From: Palsa-744 sp963734815
GTDB taxonomy: Bacteria; Actinomycetota; Thermoleophilia; Solirubrobacterales; Solirubrobacteraceae
NCBI GenBank assembly: GCA_963734815.1
Contig: CAVTIH010000001.1
Location: forward strand, 1,316,051-1,380,050
Reading direction: 5' to 3'
DNA length: 64,000 nucleotides
In this document: in pieces, positions 31,208 to 40,281 of the stretch
Numbering within the stretch: the stretch's first letter is position 1
How the letters are laid out: the number at the start of each line of letters is the position of its first letter
The notes under the pieces: generated by a model
The model's database searches: none
What the model saw: the letters and a program-made list of their open reading frames with translations, nothing else
Told to the model about the DNA's origin: nothing
Position numbers and translations under genes: made by a program

Positions 31208-32578
31208 ATGAACAACGACTACGACGTGATCGTGCTCGGCGGCGGCTCGCCCGGCGAGCACTGCGCGGGCGCTCTGGCGGAGAGCGGCCTGCGGGTGGCC
31301 GTCGTCGAGCGCGAGCTCGTGGGCGGGGAGTGCTCTTACTGGGCCTGTATTCCGTCGAAGACGCTGCTGCGCCCGGGCGAGGCGGTTCACGGGGCGCGCG
31401 AGGCCACCGCGAGCGCCGAGGTCGATGTGCAGGCGGCGCTTGCCTGGCGTGACTCCATGGTCTCCGACTACTCAGACGCTGGACAGGAGCGCTGGCTGGC
31501 CGATCGCGGCATCGACCTGCTGCGCGGCAGCGGCCGGCTCGACGGCCCTGGTGTTGTCGAGGTTGACGGCGTGCGACACACCGCCGATCACGTGGTCCTC
31601 GCGAACGGTGCCGATCCGGTGGTGCCGCCGGTATCGGGCCTGCGCGAGCTCGAGGGTGTTTGGAGCAACCGCGAGGTGACGTCAATGAAGGCGATTCCGC
31701 GCCGTCTGTTGATCCTCGGTGGCGGGCCGGTCGGGGTGGAGATGGCGCAGGCCGTTCGTCGACTCGGTGGCGAGACGGTGATCGTCGACATGGCCGACCA
31801 TCTGCTGGGGAGAGAGCCGGCGCCGCTCGGTGAGGCGCTCGGGGAGGTCCTGCGCCGGGAAAGCATCGAGTTGGTGCTGTCGGCGAACGTGACGGCGGCG
31901 CGGCGCGACGGCGAGGACTACGTACTCGAGCTCGACGACGGGCGCGAGCTGCGCGGAGATCGTCTGCTGGTCGCGACGGGCCGGCGTCCACGTGTGCGCG
32001 GGCTCGGCCTCGAGACCGTCGGCGTCGAGCCGGACGCGCACGGAGTGCCGGTCGACGCGCACCTGCGCGCCGCGGAGCGTCTGTGGGCGATCGGCGACGT
32101 CAACGGCACGTGGCCGCTGACGCACGTCGGCAAGTACGAGGGCGAGGTGGTCGCCGCGAACATCCTCGGCGAGCCGCGAAAGGCCAACTACGAGGCCGTT
32201 CCGCGCGTCGTCTACACGGACCCGCAAGCCGCGGCGGTGGGTACTTCCGACGGGCTTTTCAGCGCGACGGTGCGGGTGTCGGAGGTGGCGAAGACCGCCA
32301 CCTACACGCGCGCGTACGCAGAGCAAAACGGCTTTCTGGCGCTCCTCAGCGACGGCGAGCGGCTGACGGGCGCCTACGCGCTCGGCCCCGAGGCAGGCGA
32401 GTGGCTGCAGCAGGCCACGCTCGCGATTCGCGCCCACATCCCACTCGACGTCATGGCCGACACGATCCAGCCGTTCCCGACGTTCTCGGAGATCTACGTC
32501 GCCGCGCTGAAGGCGCTCCGCGGTGAGATCGCGGCAGCGTCCAAGGCGGTCGGCGCACAACCACCGATGTCAAGCTGA
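31208..32578 (+). CDS. FAD/NAD(P) disulfide oxidoreductase (class I, atypical)
   Basis: 456 residues, ATG 31208 after AAGGAG. FAD-binding motif VLGGGSPGEHCAG, redox-active Cys pair in VGGECSYWACIPSKTLLRP (CxxxxC), NAD(P)-binding LLILGGGPVGVEMAQ, second FAD motif LWAIGDVNGTWPLTHVG, and a C-terminal dimerisation domain. The His-x-x-x-x-Glu pair typical of lipoamide and glutathione reductases (HPTxSE) reads FPTFSE here: Glu is kept, the base His is Phe. So it is not an ordinary lipoamide dehydrogenase and may act on another acceptor, as mercuric-reductase-like paralogues do. Confidence 0.88.
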   Translation: MNNDYDVIVLGGGSPGEHCAGALAESGLRVAVVERELVGGECSYWACIPSKTLLRPGEAVHGAREATASAEVDVQAALAWRDSMVSDYSDAGQERWLADRGIDLLRGSGRLDGPGVVEVDGVRHTADHVVLANGADPVVPPVSGLRELEGVWSNREVTSMKAIPRRLLILGGGPVGVEMAQAVRRLGGETVIVDMADHLLGREPAPLGEALGEVLRRESIELVLSANVTAARRDGEDYVLELDDGRELRGDRLLVATGRRPRVRGLGLETVGVEPDAHGVPVDAHLRAAERLWAIGDVNGTWPLTHVGKYEGEVVAANILGEPRKANYEAVPRVVYTDPQAAAVGTSDGLFSATVRVSEVAKTATYTRAYAEQNGFLALLSDGERLTGAYALGPEAGEWLQQATLAIRAHIPLDVMADTIQPFPTFSEIYVAALKALRGEIAAASKAVGAQPPMSS

Positions 32579-32805
32579 CGGCAGGGGAGGCGACGACTCA
32601 ACTCGTGGCGATCGCCGCCGCGGGAGCCCTCGATGGTTATGACCTTCGGGAGCGATTCGCCTCGTGTGTGCCGTCTGCAGTATCTTTGCGATCCATCTGG
32701 CTGGCGCGCATCCAAACTGCTCTGGGCCGCTTGCCTCTCATGAGACAACACCCCTTCACTACGAGTGTGGCTCACCCGATCGCCACAGCGCGAGGTCGGT
32801 AGTCG

Positions 32806-33516
32806 ATGGCCGAGGGTCTGTCCGCGTCGGAGGTGGGTAAAGAGATCGGCGAGCACAGCAGGCAAGGTGAACACGACCCCGGAGACCTCGCCCAGAATAC
32901 TCGCGACCGGCTGCTGTCGATCACGGAGGCCGTGCTGCTGTCGCTGGTAGCCGTGCTCGCCGCCTGGTCGGGCTATGCGGCGTCGAAGTGGAGCACCGAG
33001 TCCTCGGTGTCGCTGGCCAAGGCATCCGCGGCGCGCACCAAGGCCAACCGCGCGGACCTGGAGGCCCTTCAGCTGCGCACGCTGGACTCGGTTTCGTTCA
33101 ACGCCTGGTTCAGCGCGTTCGTAGCCGCCAACAGCAATGGCGAGCGCCTCGCCGAGAAGCGTCTGCGCCCGGGATACCGGCCCGCCTTCTACGCGTGGCT
33201 TGCCACCGATCCCGCCAAGAACCCGAACGCCCCACCCGGCCCGTCGTACATGCCCCAGTACGTCATTCCGCAGGAAGCCACGTCGAAGCAGAATGACAAG
33301 CAGGCAGACGTCGCCTTCGCCGATGGCACCCAAGCGGGCGCCACAGGCGATAAGTACGTGCGCGACACCGTGTTCCTGGCGAGCGTCCTGTTCCTCGTCG
33401 GCATCAGCGGCCACTTCCCCGTGCGCGGGGGCCGCTACGGGTTGATCCTGATCGGGGCGCTGATCCTCGTCTTCTCGGTGGTCCAACTCACACAGCTTCC
33501 CGGACCACCGGCGTAG
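32806..33516 (+). CDS. Membrane protein with large soluble loop
   Basis: 236 residues. The N-terminal cytoplasmic helix (SASEVGKEIGEHSRQGEHDP) precedes TM1 (AVLLSLVAVLAAWSGYAASK). A charged helical region of about 130 residues (SLAKASAARTKANRADLEAL) follows, then two C-terminal helices (VFLASVLFLVGISGHFP, YGLILIGALILVFSVVQL). Layout resembles DUF4337-like membrane proteins of unknown function. Preceded by a 227-bp gap without recognisable genes. It is the last intact gene before the rearranged region. Confidence 0.6.
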   Translation: MAEGLSASEVGKEIGEHSRQGEHDPGDLAQNTRDRLLSITEAVLLSLVAVLAAWSGYAASKWSTESSVSLAKASAARTKANRADLEALQLRTLDSVSFNAWFSAFVAANSNGERLAEKRLRPGYRPAFYAWLATDPAKNPNAPPGPSYMPQYVIPQEATSKQNDKQADVAFADGTQAGATGDKYVRDTVFLASVLFLVGISGHFPVRGGRYGLILIGALILVFSVVQLTQLPGPPA

Positions 33517-33579
33517 TCCTCAGTCTTGTGGTGCAGACGACCGTCTAGGAGCCGACCAGTGCCCGTTGGCGAGGTCGGA

Positions 33580-33687
33580 TGGCCCGGAGGTGTGTGGTGA
33601 ACGTTTTAGGACGGCCCGAGGGTTCATCGCCGGAGTTGACCCCGGCGGAGGCCCGCGTGCTGCCGCTGTTGGCGACGCACCTGACTA
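33580..33687 (+). pseudogene. LuxR/MalT-type HTH fragment
   Basis: A frame from ATG 33580 encodes RPEGSSPELTPAEARVLPLL then ATHLT, the first helices of a LuxR C-terminal HTH (family pattern LTPAELRVLRLLPTHLS). The rest of the HTH is missing: the sequence breaks at about 33687, exactly where the antisense antiporter fragment ends. A truncated relic. Confidence 0.55.
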
Positions 33688-34080
33688 CCGCAAGCTCGGC
33701 GCGGCGATCAGGGCGAACACGATCGAGGCGAGCCCGCGCGGGCCGAACCAGCCCATGAACGCTGTAGTCGGCCACCGCGTGTGCGTCCCGATCAGAGCCA
33801 ACGCGACCGGGACCATGCGCACGATCGTGAGGCTCAGCAGCGCGTAAAGCCCGATCTCCCAGGTGAGCTTCCCATCGTTGAAGCGGCCTATCTCGGCGGT
33901 CTCTCCGCCCAGCAGCCATCCGAAGTACATCCCCGCTGTGAACGCGGGGATGAAGCCCGAGCCGCCAAGTGCCACTGCCATTCCGTAAGCGAGCCCTGCG
34001 CCGGTGACGGGGGCCACCTGACGCCAGGCCGGGGCGATCAGATTGCGGCGGCCGGCGATCAGAACGATCGCGCCGGTGAC
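33685..34080 (-). pseudogene. Na+/H+ antiporter (CPA1) fragment
   Basis: Minus-strand coding for GAIVLIAGRRNLIAPAWRQV onwards, with LAYGMAVALGGSGFIPAFTA and AFMGWFGPRGLASIVFALI. This is the C-terminal half of a cation/proton antiporter; GWFGPRGLAS is a CPA1 hallmark. It has no start of its own, is fused in frame to a transposase fragment upstream and is cut off after APSLR, so about half the protein is missing. Not functional as a transporter. Confidence 0.7.
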
Positions 34081-34344
34081 CGCGCTGGCGGCCTTCAGGA
34101 TCTCGTTCGCTCGGCGCAGCTGCGCGACCTCGCGCCGCAACGCTTTGATCTCATCACGCTCCTGGCTGCTCAGGACATCTTTGCGCCGGCCCTCGTCAGC
34201 TTCGGTCTGCCGAACGTGTTTGCGCAGCGTCTCACTCTCGATCCCGAGATCCTTCGCGACGTGCGCGACCGGACGCCCAGACTCGAACACCAGACGCGTC
34301 CCGCGGTCCAGCAACTCCTTTGAATACTTCCTCGCATGCGCCAT
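34081..34344 (-). pseudogene. IS3-family OrfA (HTH) fragment fused to the antiporter relic
   Basis: From ATG 34344 (MAHARKYSKELL) about 88 residues of an IS3-type OrfA are seen: HTH (VAHVAKDLGIESETLRKHVR) and the leucine-zipper-like region ERDEIKALRREVAQLRRANE ending ILKAASA, where OrfB normally begins by frameshift. Instead the frame continues into the antiporter fragment, giving a chimeric open frame of 238 codons. No OrfB or terminal inverted repeats remain. Confidence 0.75.
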
Positions 34345-34408
34345 AAGCCGAGACTTCTCCCTCCGCCAGGCAAACCCAGGCCAGATCAAAGTCTCCGCCA
34401 AACACAGG

Positions 34409-34990
34409 ATGGCTCATGTCGACTACGGCGTCCGCGAGGGCGACCGGGTCGCGCTCATCGACCAGCACCACGAGCCCGGCCAGGAACGGATCGAGAACGG
34501 CAGCCGCGGCCAAGTCCTCGACATCAACCCCGCCGGTGGTGTCCTGGTCGAGTTCGACGCCACCGGGCGGCAGGCTACGTTCGCCGGCGAGGACCTCGGC
34601 CGGCTGCGGCTCGGCTACGCGCAGCACATCCACCGGGCGCAGGGCGCGACCGTCACCCGCACGCTCGTCGTCACCGGTGGCTGGCAGACGAGCAAGGAGC
34701 CCGCCTACGTCGAGGCGTCCCGCGCCGGCAAGGGCACCAGCTGGTTCGTCTCCCGTGAAGACCTCGGTGTGGAAGGACACGACACCGACCGCATCGACCG
34801 CTTGGCCGCGCAGATGAGTCGCAGCCACGCACAAAAACCATCGCTTGCGCACCCCGAGCTACCCGACCTCGACTACGGGCCGGGCTACCGCCCGACGATC
34901 ACACCAAGCCGCGACCGCGTGATTCCCGGCATCGCGCGCGCCCTACACCGCATCACCAAACCCGAACAAACGCAGGAGAGAACACGATGA
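34409..34990 (+). pseudogene. C-terminal fragment of a TraA/TrwC-type relaxase-helicase
   Basis: About 194 residues with the helicase C-terminal box of conjugative relaxases: YGVREGDRVALIDQHHEPGQ, GRLRLGYAQHIHRAQGATVT (motif V/VI-like) and EASRAGKGTSWFVSREDLG. In intact proteins this is the end of a polypeptide of well over 1000 residues with relaxase and AAA helicase domains, all absent here. The sequence starts directly at the IS3 fragment, so the gene lost its 5' part through IS-linked rearrangement. It is followed by an ATGA-coupled accessory gene. Confidence 0.75.
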
Positions 34991-35502
34991 GCCGCAAGAT
35001 CCAGATCGTCCTACCCGACCCCCAAGCAGACCAGCTCGCCGAGCTGGCCACCGCCACCGGCGAACCACAATCCACTCTCGCCGGGCTCTTTGTCCGCCAC
35101 GGCATCGCCCAAGCCGTCAAGGACGGCAAGGTCCGGCCCCTCCGACAAGCACCCCCGGTCGTCGGTGCCAGCGGCGGGCGCGCACGCTGGCTAGAGCCCT
35201 ACGGCGGCGACCCCGACTGGCGGCAAGATATGTGGGGCCAAGTCGTCGCACTACACGGCCGCTACCCCCGAGCACTCGCCAACCTCAAAGACGACTGGTG
35301 GACCGACGAGCAGCACATCGAGACACTGTGCGCGCTCGCCACATGGCGCGCAGAGATCGACGACACCGGCACCGACCCACGCGAAGAGCTCGCCTTCCAC
35401 ACCCAGCTCAACGACTACGCCCACACCCTCCGCCAAGAAGGCGGCGGCGTCACAAAGACATGGACACCCGGAGCGCCACCCCCCGAGTGGGCACCAGAGT
35501 AA
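34987..35502 (+). CDS. Conjugation-associated hypothetical protein
   Basis: 171 residues, ATG overlapping the relaxase stop. The N-terminus (KIQIVLPDPQADQLAELATA then GEPQSTLAGLFVRHGI) resembles a ribbon-helix-helix DNA-binding module. The rest is Trp-rich and acidic (WRQDMWGQVVALHGRYPRAL, ANLKDDWWTDEQHIETLCAL). It may help the relaxase at oriT. With the relaxase broken it is probably a stranded gene. No named family. Confidence 0.55.
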   Translation: MSRKIQIVLPDPQADQLAELATATGEPQSTLAGLFVRHGIAQAVKDGKVRPLRQAPPVVGASGGRARWLEPYGGDPDWRQDMWGQVVALHGRYPRALANLKDDWWTDEQHIETLCALATWRAEIDDTGTDPREELAFHTQLNDYAHTLRQEGGGVTKTWTPGAPPPEWAPE

Positions 35503-35635
35503 CCAGCACCCTGCGTCGGGCACGCCGAGCCGGGCGCGGCGTTTGCGCCCGAGGCCAAAGCTTCGAGGCCGCTACGGCTCACCGATCTCATCCAAATACT
35601 CCTGACCGTCCGAATTTGGTTAGGATTTCTACGCG

Positions 35636-36272
35636 ATGGCATCCCCCCGTACCAGCGAGATGTCCGCGAGCATGGCCGTGCTGTGCTTGCTGGTGGAGCG
35701 TCCAGATACTGTCGCGTCGCTTGGTGTGCGTCTAGCTAGCCAAACAGTTTCCCGACGCGCGGTGGGCGCGTAATGCGGCGCACAACAACATGTCGAGTCT
35801 GGTCAAGCAGGGCCTGATTCGACTCGAGAAGGAGGCGGCGGCGGGGATGCCGACGTCTATGCATAGCTACGGGGCGACGGATGCGGGCGTTGCTGAGGTT
35901 CGGGGGTGGGTGCGTGAATCGGTTGTGGTTCCGCCGATTCTGCGGGATGTGCTGCAGGCGAAGCTTGAGTTCTCGCGGGAGGAGGATGATCTGCTCGGGC
36001 TGATCGAGACGGTTCGTGAGGAAGAGGGTGCTTGTGCTAGCAGGTATGCCGATGCGCACATGAATGACATGAGGGCGCAGCAGGTTCGACGTAGGCTGCG
36101 TTCGCGGGGCCGGCTTCTGAGCTTCGAGGATCGGGTCCGCGACGTCAAGCTCGCCGACGAAGCGGCGCTCTGGGGCCTGATTGCGAAACGGTTGGCGAAA
36201 CTGCGTGAGAGCTTGGAGGATGTGCTCGACGAGATCCGTGAAGAGGCGGTGCGGGCGGCTGGCGATGGCTGA
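35636..36272 (+). pseudogene. PadR-family regulator, frameshifted by a CTAG duplication
   Basis: From ATG 35636 the frame gives MAVLCLLVERPDTVASLGVR LA, a PadR-type winged-helix start. It then fails at CTAGCTAGC (35732-35740). Removing one CTAG restores the frame into KQFPDARWARNAAHNNMSSL and on to TGA 36270-36272. The repaired length, 633 bp, is a whole number of codons (210 residues). The C-terminal part (about 36000-36260) is a coiled helical dimerisation domain. PadR proteins repress neighbouring exporter genes, which fits the ABC operon behind it. A downstream restart at ATG 35790 would lack the DNA-binding half. Confidence 0.75.
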
Positions 36273-37023
36273 GTCGCTCGCGATGAGTGGCGTTCGCAAG
36301 AGCGCGTCTGATGGGCGTCGTCACGTCACTGTCCTGAGCGATCTATCTCTGGTTGTCGGTTGCGGCGAGATTGTCGCTGTCGTCGGCTCGCAGGGTGCCG
36401 GCAAGACGACGCTGTTGGAGGTGGCTGCTGGTATCCAGATCCCCGACGAGGGGGAGGTGCGGGTGGCCGATCATGAGCTGACGGGCTTGTCCGGTCGGGC
36501 GCGTGAGCGGCTGTTGGGGGGCGAGATCGCGTGGACGGATTGCGAGGAGCCGCGGTTTCCTTGGAAGGCTCGGGACTATGTGGCCTTGCCGTTGGCGATT
36601 GGGCGTGGCCGCCGTGAGGCGCGCAGGCTCGCGGAGAAGGCGCTTGAGCGGGTCGGTATCGCGGGCTGCGGGGGGTGTCGTTGGGGTGAGTTGTCTGTCT
36701 GGGAGCGCGTGTTGGTTGGGTTCGCACGTGGCATTGCTGGCGATCCGCGGCTCATCGTCGCGGATGATCTTTTGGATGGGCTCTCCCGGCGTCAGACGCG
36801 GGAGGCTGGTGACATGTTGCGAGATCTCGTTGATGAGCGGGGCTGCGGGGTGTTGATGAGCGCCGCTGACTTGGAGACCGCGCTGGTCGCCGATCGGGTG
36901 TGGCTGTTCGAGCGTGGTGGGCGGTTGAAGCTGATGTCCGACCAGTCGCGTGGCGAGGCCACGATCATTGATTTTCCCGGCGGTACCAGCCAGGGCCGCG
37001 GCTCGCGAAGCACGGGCTCGTAG
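36265..37023 (+). CDS. ABC transporter ATPase with degenerate catalytic motifs
   Basis: 252 residues, ATG 36265 overlapping the PadR stop. Walker A is good (VGSQGAGKTTLLEVAAG). The signature normally LSGGQ reads WGELSVWERVLVGFA, Walker B reads RLIVADDLLDGLS with Asp in place of the catalytic Glu, and the H-loop reads GVLMSAADLE without His. So it should bind ATP but hydrolyse it poorly, as in asymmetric ABC pairs. It is immediately followed by a canonical ATPase (TAG then GTG), suggesting a heterodimeric motor for the FtsX-type permease. Confidence 0.82.
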   Translation: MAESLAMSGVRKSASDGRRHVTVLSDLSLVVGCGEIVAVVGSQGAGKTTLLEVAAGIQIPDEGEVRVADHELTGLSGRARERLLGGEIAWTDCEEPRFPWKARDYVALPLAIGRGRREARRLAEKALERVGIAGCGGCRWGELSVWERVLVGFARGIAGDPRLIVADDLLDGLSRRQTREAGDMLRDLVDERGCGVLMSAADLETALVADRVWLFERGGRLKLMSDQSRGEATIIDFPGGTSQGRGSRSTGS

Positions 37024-37737
37024 GTGCTGGAGCTACGCGAGCTGGTCAAGCGCTATCGGGTTGGCGCCGGCGAGCCGATCGTTGCTGTCGACCGCGTGTC
37101 GATGACGGCTGGGGAGGGGGAGTTCGTGGCGCTTTATGGCCCGAGCGGCTCCGGTAAGACAACTCTGCTTGACATCATCGCGGGACTGCGGTGTCCTGAC
37201 AGCGGCTCGGTACATGTGGCTGGCCGGGACATCTTCGCGCTGTCTCGCCGGTCGCTGGACGAATACCGATTGCACGAGGTCGGGATCATCGGCCAGCCGA
37301 ACCAGTTGATCCCGGGCGCTCGTGCGATCCAGAACGCCTCGCTGAAGCTGCTGTTGGCGAACGCAAGACGGTCTGGTGGGACGGTCGAGCCGTTGCTCGA
37401 GCGGCTCGGGCTGGCCGAGCGCGCGAGGCACCGCACGGAGCAGTTGTCGATGGGGGAGCGCCAGCGCGTGTTGATCGCGATGGCGCTCTCTTTGGGTCCG
37501 AGACTCGTCTTGGCCGACGAGCCGACCGGGACATTGGATACGCGGCGGACGCGGGACGTGTTGTCGCTGTTGCGCGAGCTCTGCCGCGAGCGGGGCGCTG
37601 TGATCGTGATGGCGACGCACGATCCGCTGGCTGCTGGGTTCGCCGATCAGATCTACGAGCTGCGCGACGGATGCCTTCAGACGTATCGGCCGGAACATTT
37701 GCTGATCGGGGTTGCGGATGCTTCGAGGAAGGTCTGA
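37024..37737 (+). CDS. ABC transporter ATPase, MacB/LolD type
   Basis: 237 residues starting at GTG 37024 directly after the previous stop. Canonical motifs: Walker A YGPSGSGKTTLLDIIAGL, Q-loop GIIGQPNQLIPGARAIQN, signature EQLSMGERQRVLIAMAL (LSMGE), Walker B RLVLADEPTGTLD and H-loop MATHDPLAA. The MacB/LolD subfamily drives mechanotransmission-type export or lipid extraction with FtsX-like permeases, one of which follows after 3 bp. Confidence 0.9.
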   Translation: MLELRELVKRYRVGAGEPIVAVDRVSMTAGEGEFVALYGPSGSGKTTLLDIIAGLRCPDSGSVHVAGRDIFALSRRSLDEYRLHEVGIIGQPNQLIPGARAIQNASLKLLLANARRSGGTVEPLLERLGLAERARHRTEQLSMGERQRVLIAMALSLGPRLVLADEPTGTLDTRRTRDVLSLLRELCRERGAVIVMATHDPLAAGFADQIYELRDGCLQTYRPEHLLIGVADASRKV

Positions 37738-37740
37738 CGG

Positions 37741-40281
37741 ATGGGTTGGATGAGCCTGCCCGACCTTCTCTTCTTGTATCGCGCGCGGCTAGGCGCGAGA
37801 GCGGTCCTGGTGCAGGAGGGGTTCGCTGTGCTCGGCATCGCCATCGGCGTGGCGTTGCTGTTCTCCTCACAGGTCGCCAGCACCAGCCTGGCGGGCTCGG
37901 TACAGGATCTCACCCGTGAGGTGGTTGGCGATACGCAGCTTCAGATCGATGCGAGGGGCGCGAGCGGCGTCTCAGAAAGGATGCTGAAGGAAGTACAGCG
38001 GATGCCAGGCGTCCAAGCCGCGCTGCCGGTACTGGAACAGCAGGTGAACGTGGTCGGACCCAACGGCCAGCGGTCGGTTGACCTGATTGGCGCCGACCCG
38101 CAATTTGCTCATCTCGGCGGCTCGCTGCTGCGGCGTTTCTCGGCCAGGCAGCTGGCCGCTCAGCGCGTGATCACATTGCCAACATCGATCGCGGAAGCGA
38201 TCGATGTTGAGCCACTACAGCCGGTGAAGCTTCAGATCGGGGCAGGCATCGTCGAAGCTCTGCTCGGCACGACTCTCACAGAAGCCGAGGTCGGTGGCTT
38301 GGCCGACAGCCCGATCGCGGTTGCGCCGATCGCATACGCTCAGCAGCTCACCGGCCTGAGGGGAAGGCTCTCCCGCATCTACATCCGCGTGCGGCCAAGG
38401 CAGGTTGCCACAGCCACCGCGAACCTCGCCCGACTCGCCCGGGTCACTGGCGCGAACCTGGAGCCCGCGACGTTCGATTCCACACTCTTTCGGGTTGCCT
38501 CCACACCGGAGGATCAGGGGGAGGCATTGCTGTCGGCCATCAGCGCGATCGTCGGATTCATGTTCGCGCTCAACGCGATGTTCATCACCGTGCCGTTGCG
38601 ACGCAAGCTGATCGAAGACCTCAGGCCCGCTGGAGCCACCGATGCGATCGTCGCGGAGATCCTGCTATTCGATGCTGCGGTCCTGGGCGTGTTGGCGTGT
38701 GTGGTCGGGCTCGCGCTCGGCGAGCTGTTGTCGATCTTCGCGTTTCATGCCACCCCTGGCTATTTGACGTCGGCGTTCCCGGTCGGCGACGAGCGGATCG
38801 TCACGTGGCAAAGCGTCGCTCTTGCGGTCAGCGCCGGGCTGGCGGCCGCATGTGCGGGTGTGCTCTGGCCGCTTCGCGACGTGCTTAGCCATTCCCGACG
38901 GCTGGCCGCCGAGGACACCGGTCGCCGACCATCTCGCTGGCGCTCGGCTCGCCTTCCTGTCGGTTGTGCGTGTCTGGCGTTCACGACGATGATCTTGGCC
39001 TTCCATCCGCAGGGCGCCGTCATAGGCACCATCACGCTCATCGCCGCGTTGTTGTGCCTACTGCCATCGCTGTTCGACGGGGTCGTTGGGGCGTTTGAGC
39101 GTGGGCAGCGGCTGCTCAACGGTGCGGCAACCGTGCTCTCGGTCACCGCACTCCGGACACCGCATACGCGGGTACGTGCGCTCGCGATTGCGACGACCGG
39201 AGCGATCGCCGTCTTCGGAGCGGTTGCGGTGGGCGGAGCGCAGGTCAACCTTCAACGAGGTCTGGAGGCTTCGGCTCGCCAGATCGACGCTGGCGCCGAT
39301 GTGTGGGTGAGCCCGGGCGGAGAATCGAGCCTTCTTACGACGATCCCGTTCAGGGGGATCGATACGGCCGCGCTCGCGCGCCTGCCAGGCGTTGGTGCGT
39401 TCGGCGTATATCGAGGCAGCTTCCTCGACTGGGGCGACCGACGCCTCTGGGTGCTCGCGCCACCCAACAACAGCGGCCAGCCGATCCCGCCGAGCCAACT
39501 CCTCACCGGCAGCCTTGCTAAGGCCGTCGCGCGTATCCGTGAAGGTGGGTGGGCGGTCATCTCGCAGGCGCTCGCATTCGAACGCCACCTCAAGGTCGGT
39601 CAGTCGTTGATCCTGCCCTCACCACATCCGACGCGTTTGCGGGTAGCTGCGTTGAGTACGAACCTCGGTTGGCCGCCGGGCGCGATCATTATGAGCTCGG
39701 GCGAGTACACCCGAGCGTGGGGGAGCAGCGAACCGAGCGCCTACGAGATCCAGACCAAGCCGGGCGCATCGCCGAAAGCGGTCCGCAGCCTCGTTCAGCG
39801 CGTGCTGGGTCCGGCGACTGGCCTATCGGTCGAAACCGTCGCCGAACGTACGAGACGTCATTACACCCTCGTGCGCCAGGGTCTCTCGCGGCTGGTGCAG
39901 ATCAGGTTGTTGGTGCTGCTCGCCGGTGCGCTCGCGGTTGCGGGTGCGCTCGGCTCGATGATCTGGCAGCGGCGTGGCCTCGTTGCCTTCATCAAGTGCC
40001 AGGGCTTCCAGCGTGGCGTGCTTTGGCGCTGGTTGCTGTGTGAGAGTGCGATCCTGCTGCTCGCTGGCTGCGCGATCGGGGCGGTGTTCGGGCTCTACGG
40101 GCAGTTGCTGATTACGCACGATCTCGGCAGCGTGACCGGTCTGCCGACATCGCTCGGTGTTGAAGCGATCGTTGCTGCTTCCAGCTTTGCGCTCGTGAGC
40201 GCGGTGGCTGTCGTGAGTGTTGCGCTGCCCGGGTATCTCGTCGTACGAGTACCCGCCAGCACCGTCAGCTCAGCATATTGA
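37741..40281 (+). CDS. FtsX/MacB-type ABC permease
   Basis: 846 residues, GGAAGG upstream of ATG 37741. An N-terminal TM (EGFAVLGIAIGVALLFSSQV) is followed by a large extracellular MacB_PCD-like domain (about 50-250), three TMs (around 265-380), two further central TMs (about 400-445), a second extracellular domain (about 480-700) and three C-terminal TMs (LLVLLAGALAVAGALGSMIW onwards). A duplicated FtsX layout with two periplasmic-type domains is typical for exporters of lipids, peptides or antibiotics. Encoded with two ATPases, a PadR relic upstream and a terpene-synthase-like gene downstream. Confidence 0.85.
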   Translation: MGWMSLPDLLFLYRARLGARAVLVQEGFAVLGIAIGVALLFSSQVASTSLAGSVQDLTREVVGDTQLQIDARGASGVSERMLKEVQRMPGVQAALPVLEQQVNVVGPNGQRSVDLIGADPQFAHLGGSLLRRFSARQLAAQRVITLPTSIAEAIDVEPLQPVKLQIGAGIVEALLGTTLTEAEVGGLADSPIAVAPIAYAQQLTGLRGRLSRIYIRVRPRQVATATANLARLARVTGANLEPATFDSTLFRVASTPEDQGEALLSAISAIVGFMFALNAMFITVPLRRKLIEDLRPAGATDAIVAEILLFDAAVLGVLACVVGLALGELLSIFAFHATPGYLTSAFPVGDERIVTWQSVALAVSAGLAAACAGVLWPLRDVLSHSRRLAAEDTGRRPSRWRSARLPVGCACLAFTTMILAFHPQGAVIGTITLIAALLCLLPSLFDGVVGAFERGQRLLNGAATVLSVTALRTPHTRVRALAIATTGAIAVFGAVAVGGAQVNLQRGLEASARQIDAGADVWVSPGGESSLLTTIPFRGIDTAALARLPGVGAFGVYRGSFLDWGDRRLWVLAPPNNSGQPIPPSQLLTGSLAKAVARIREGGWAVISQALAFERHLKVGQSLILPSPHPTRLRVAALSTNLGWPPGAIIMSSGEYTRAWGSSEPSAYEIQTKPGASPKAVRSLVQRVLGPATGLSVETVAERTRRHYTLVRQGLSRLVQIRLLVLLAGALAVAGALGSMIWQRRGLVAFIKCQGFQRGVLWRWLLCESAILLLAGCAIGAVFGLYGQLLITHDLGSVTGLPTSLGVEAIVAASSFALVSAVAVVSVALPGYLVVRVPASTVSSAY

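Noticed and set aside
34043..34408. Upstream part of the relaxase frame (ORF open from 34043)
   Set aside because: This stretch is antisense to the IS3 OrfA fragment and has no relaxase motifs, so it is not part of the original relaxase.
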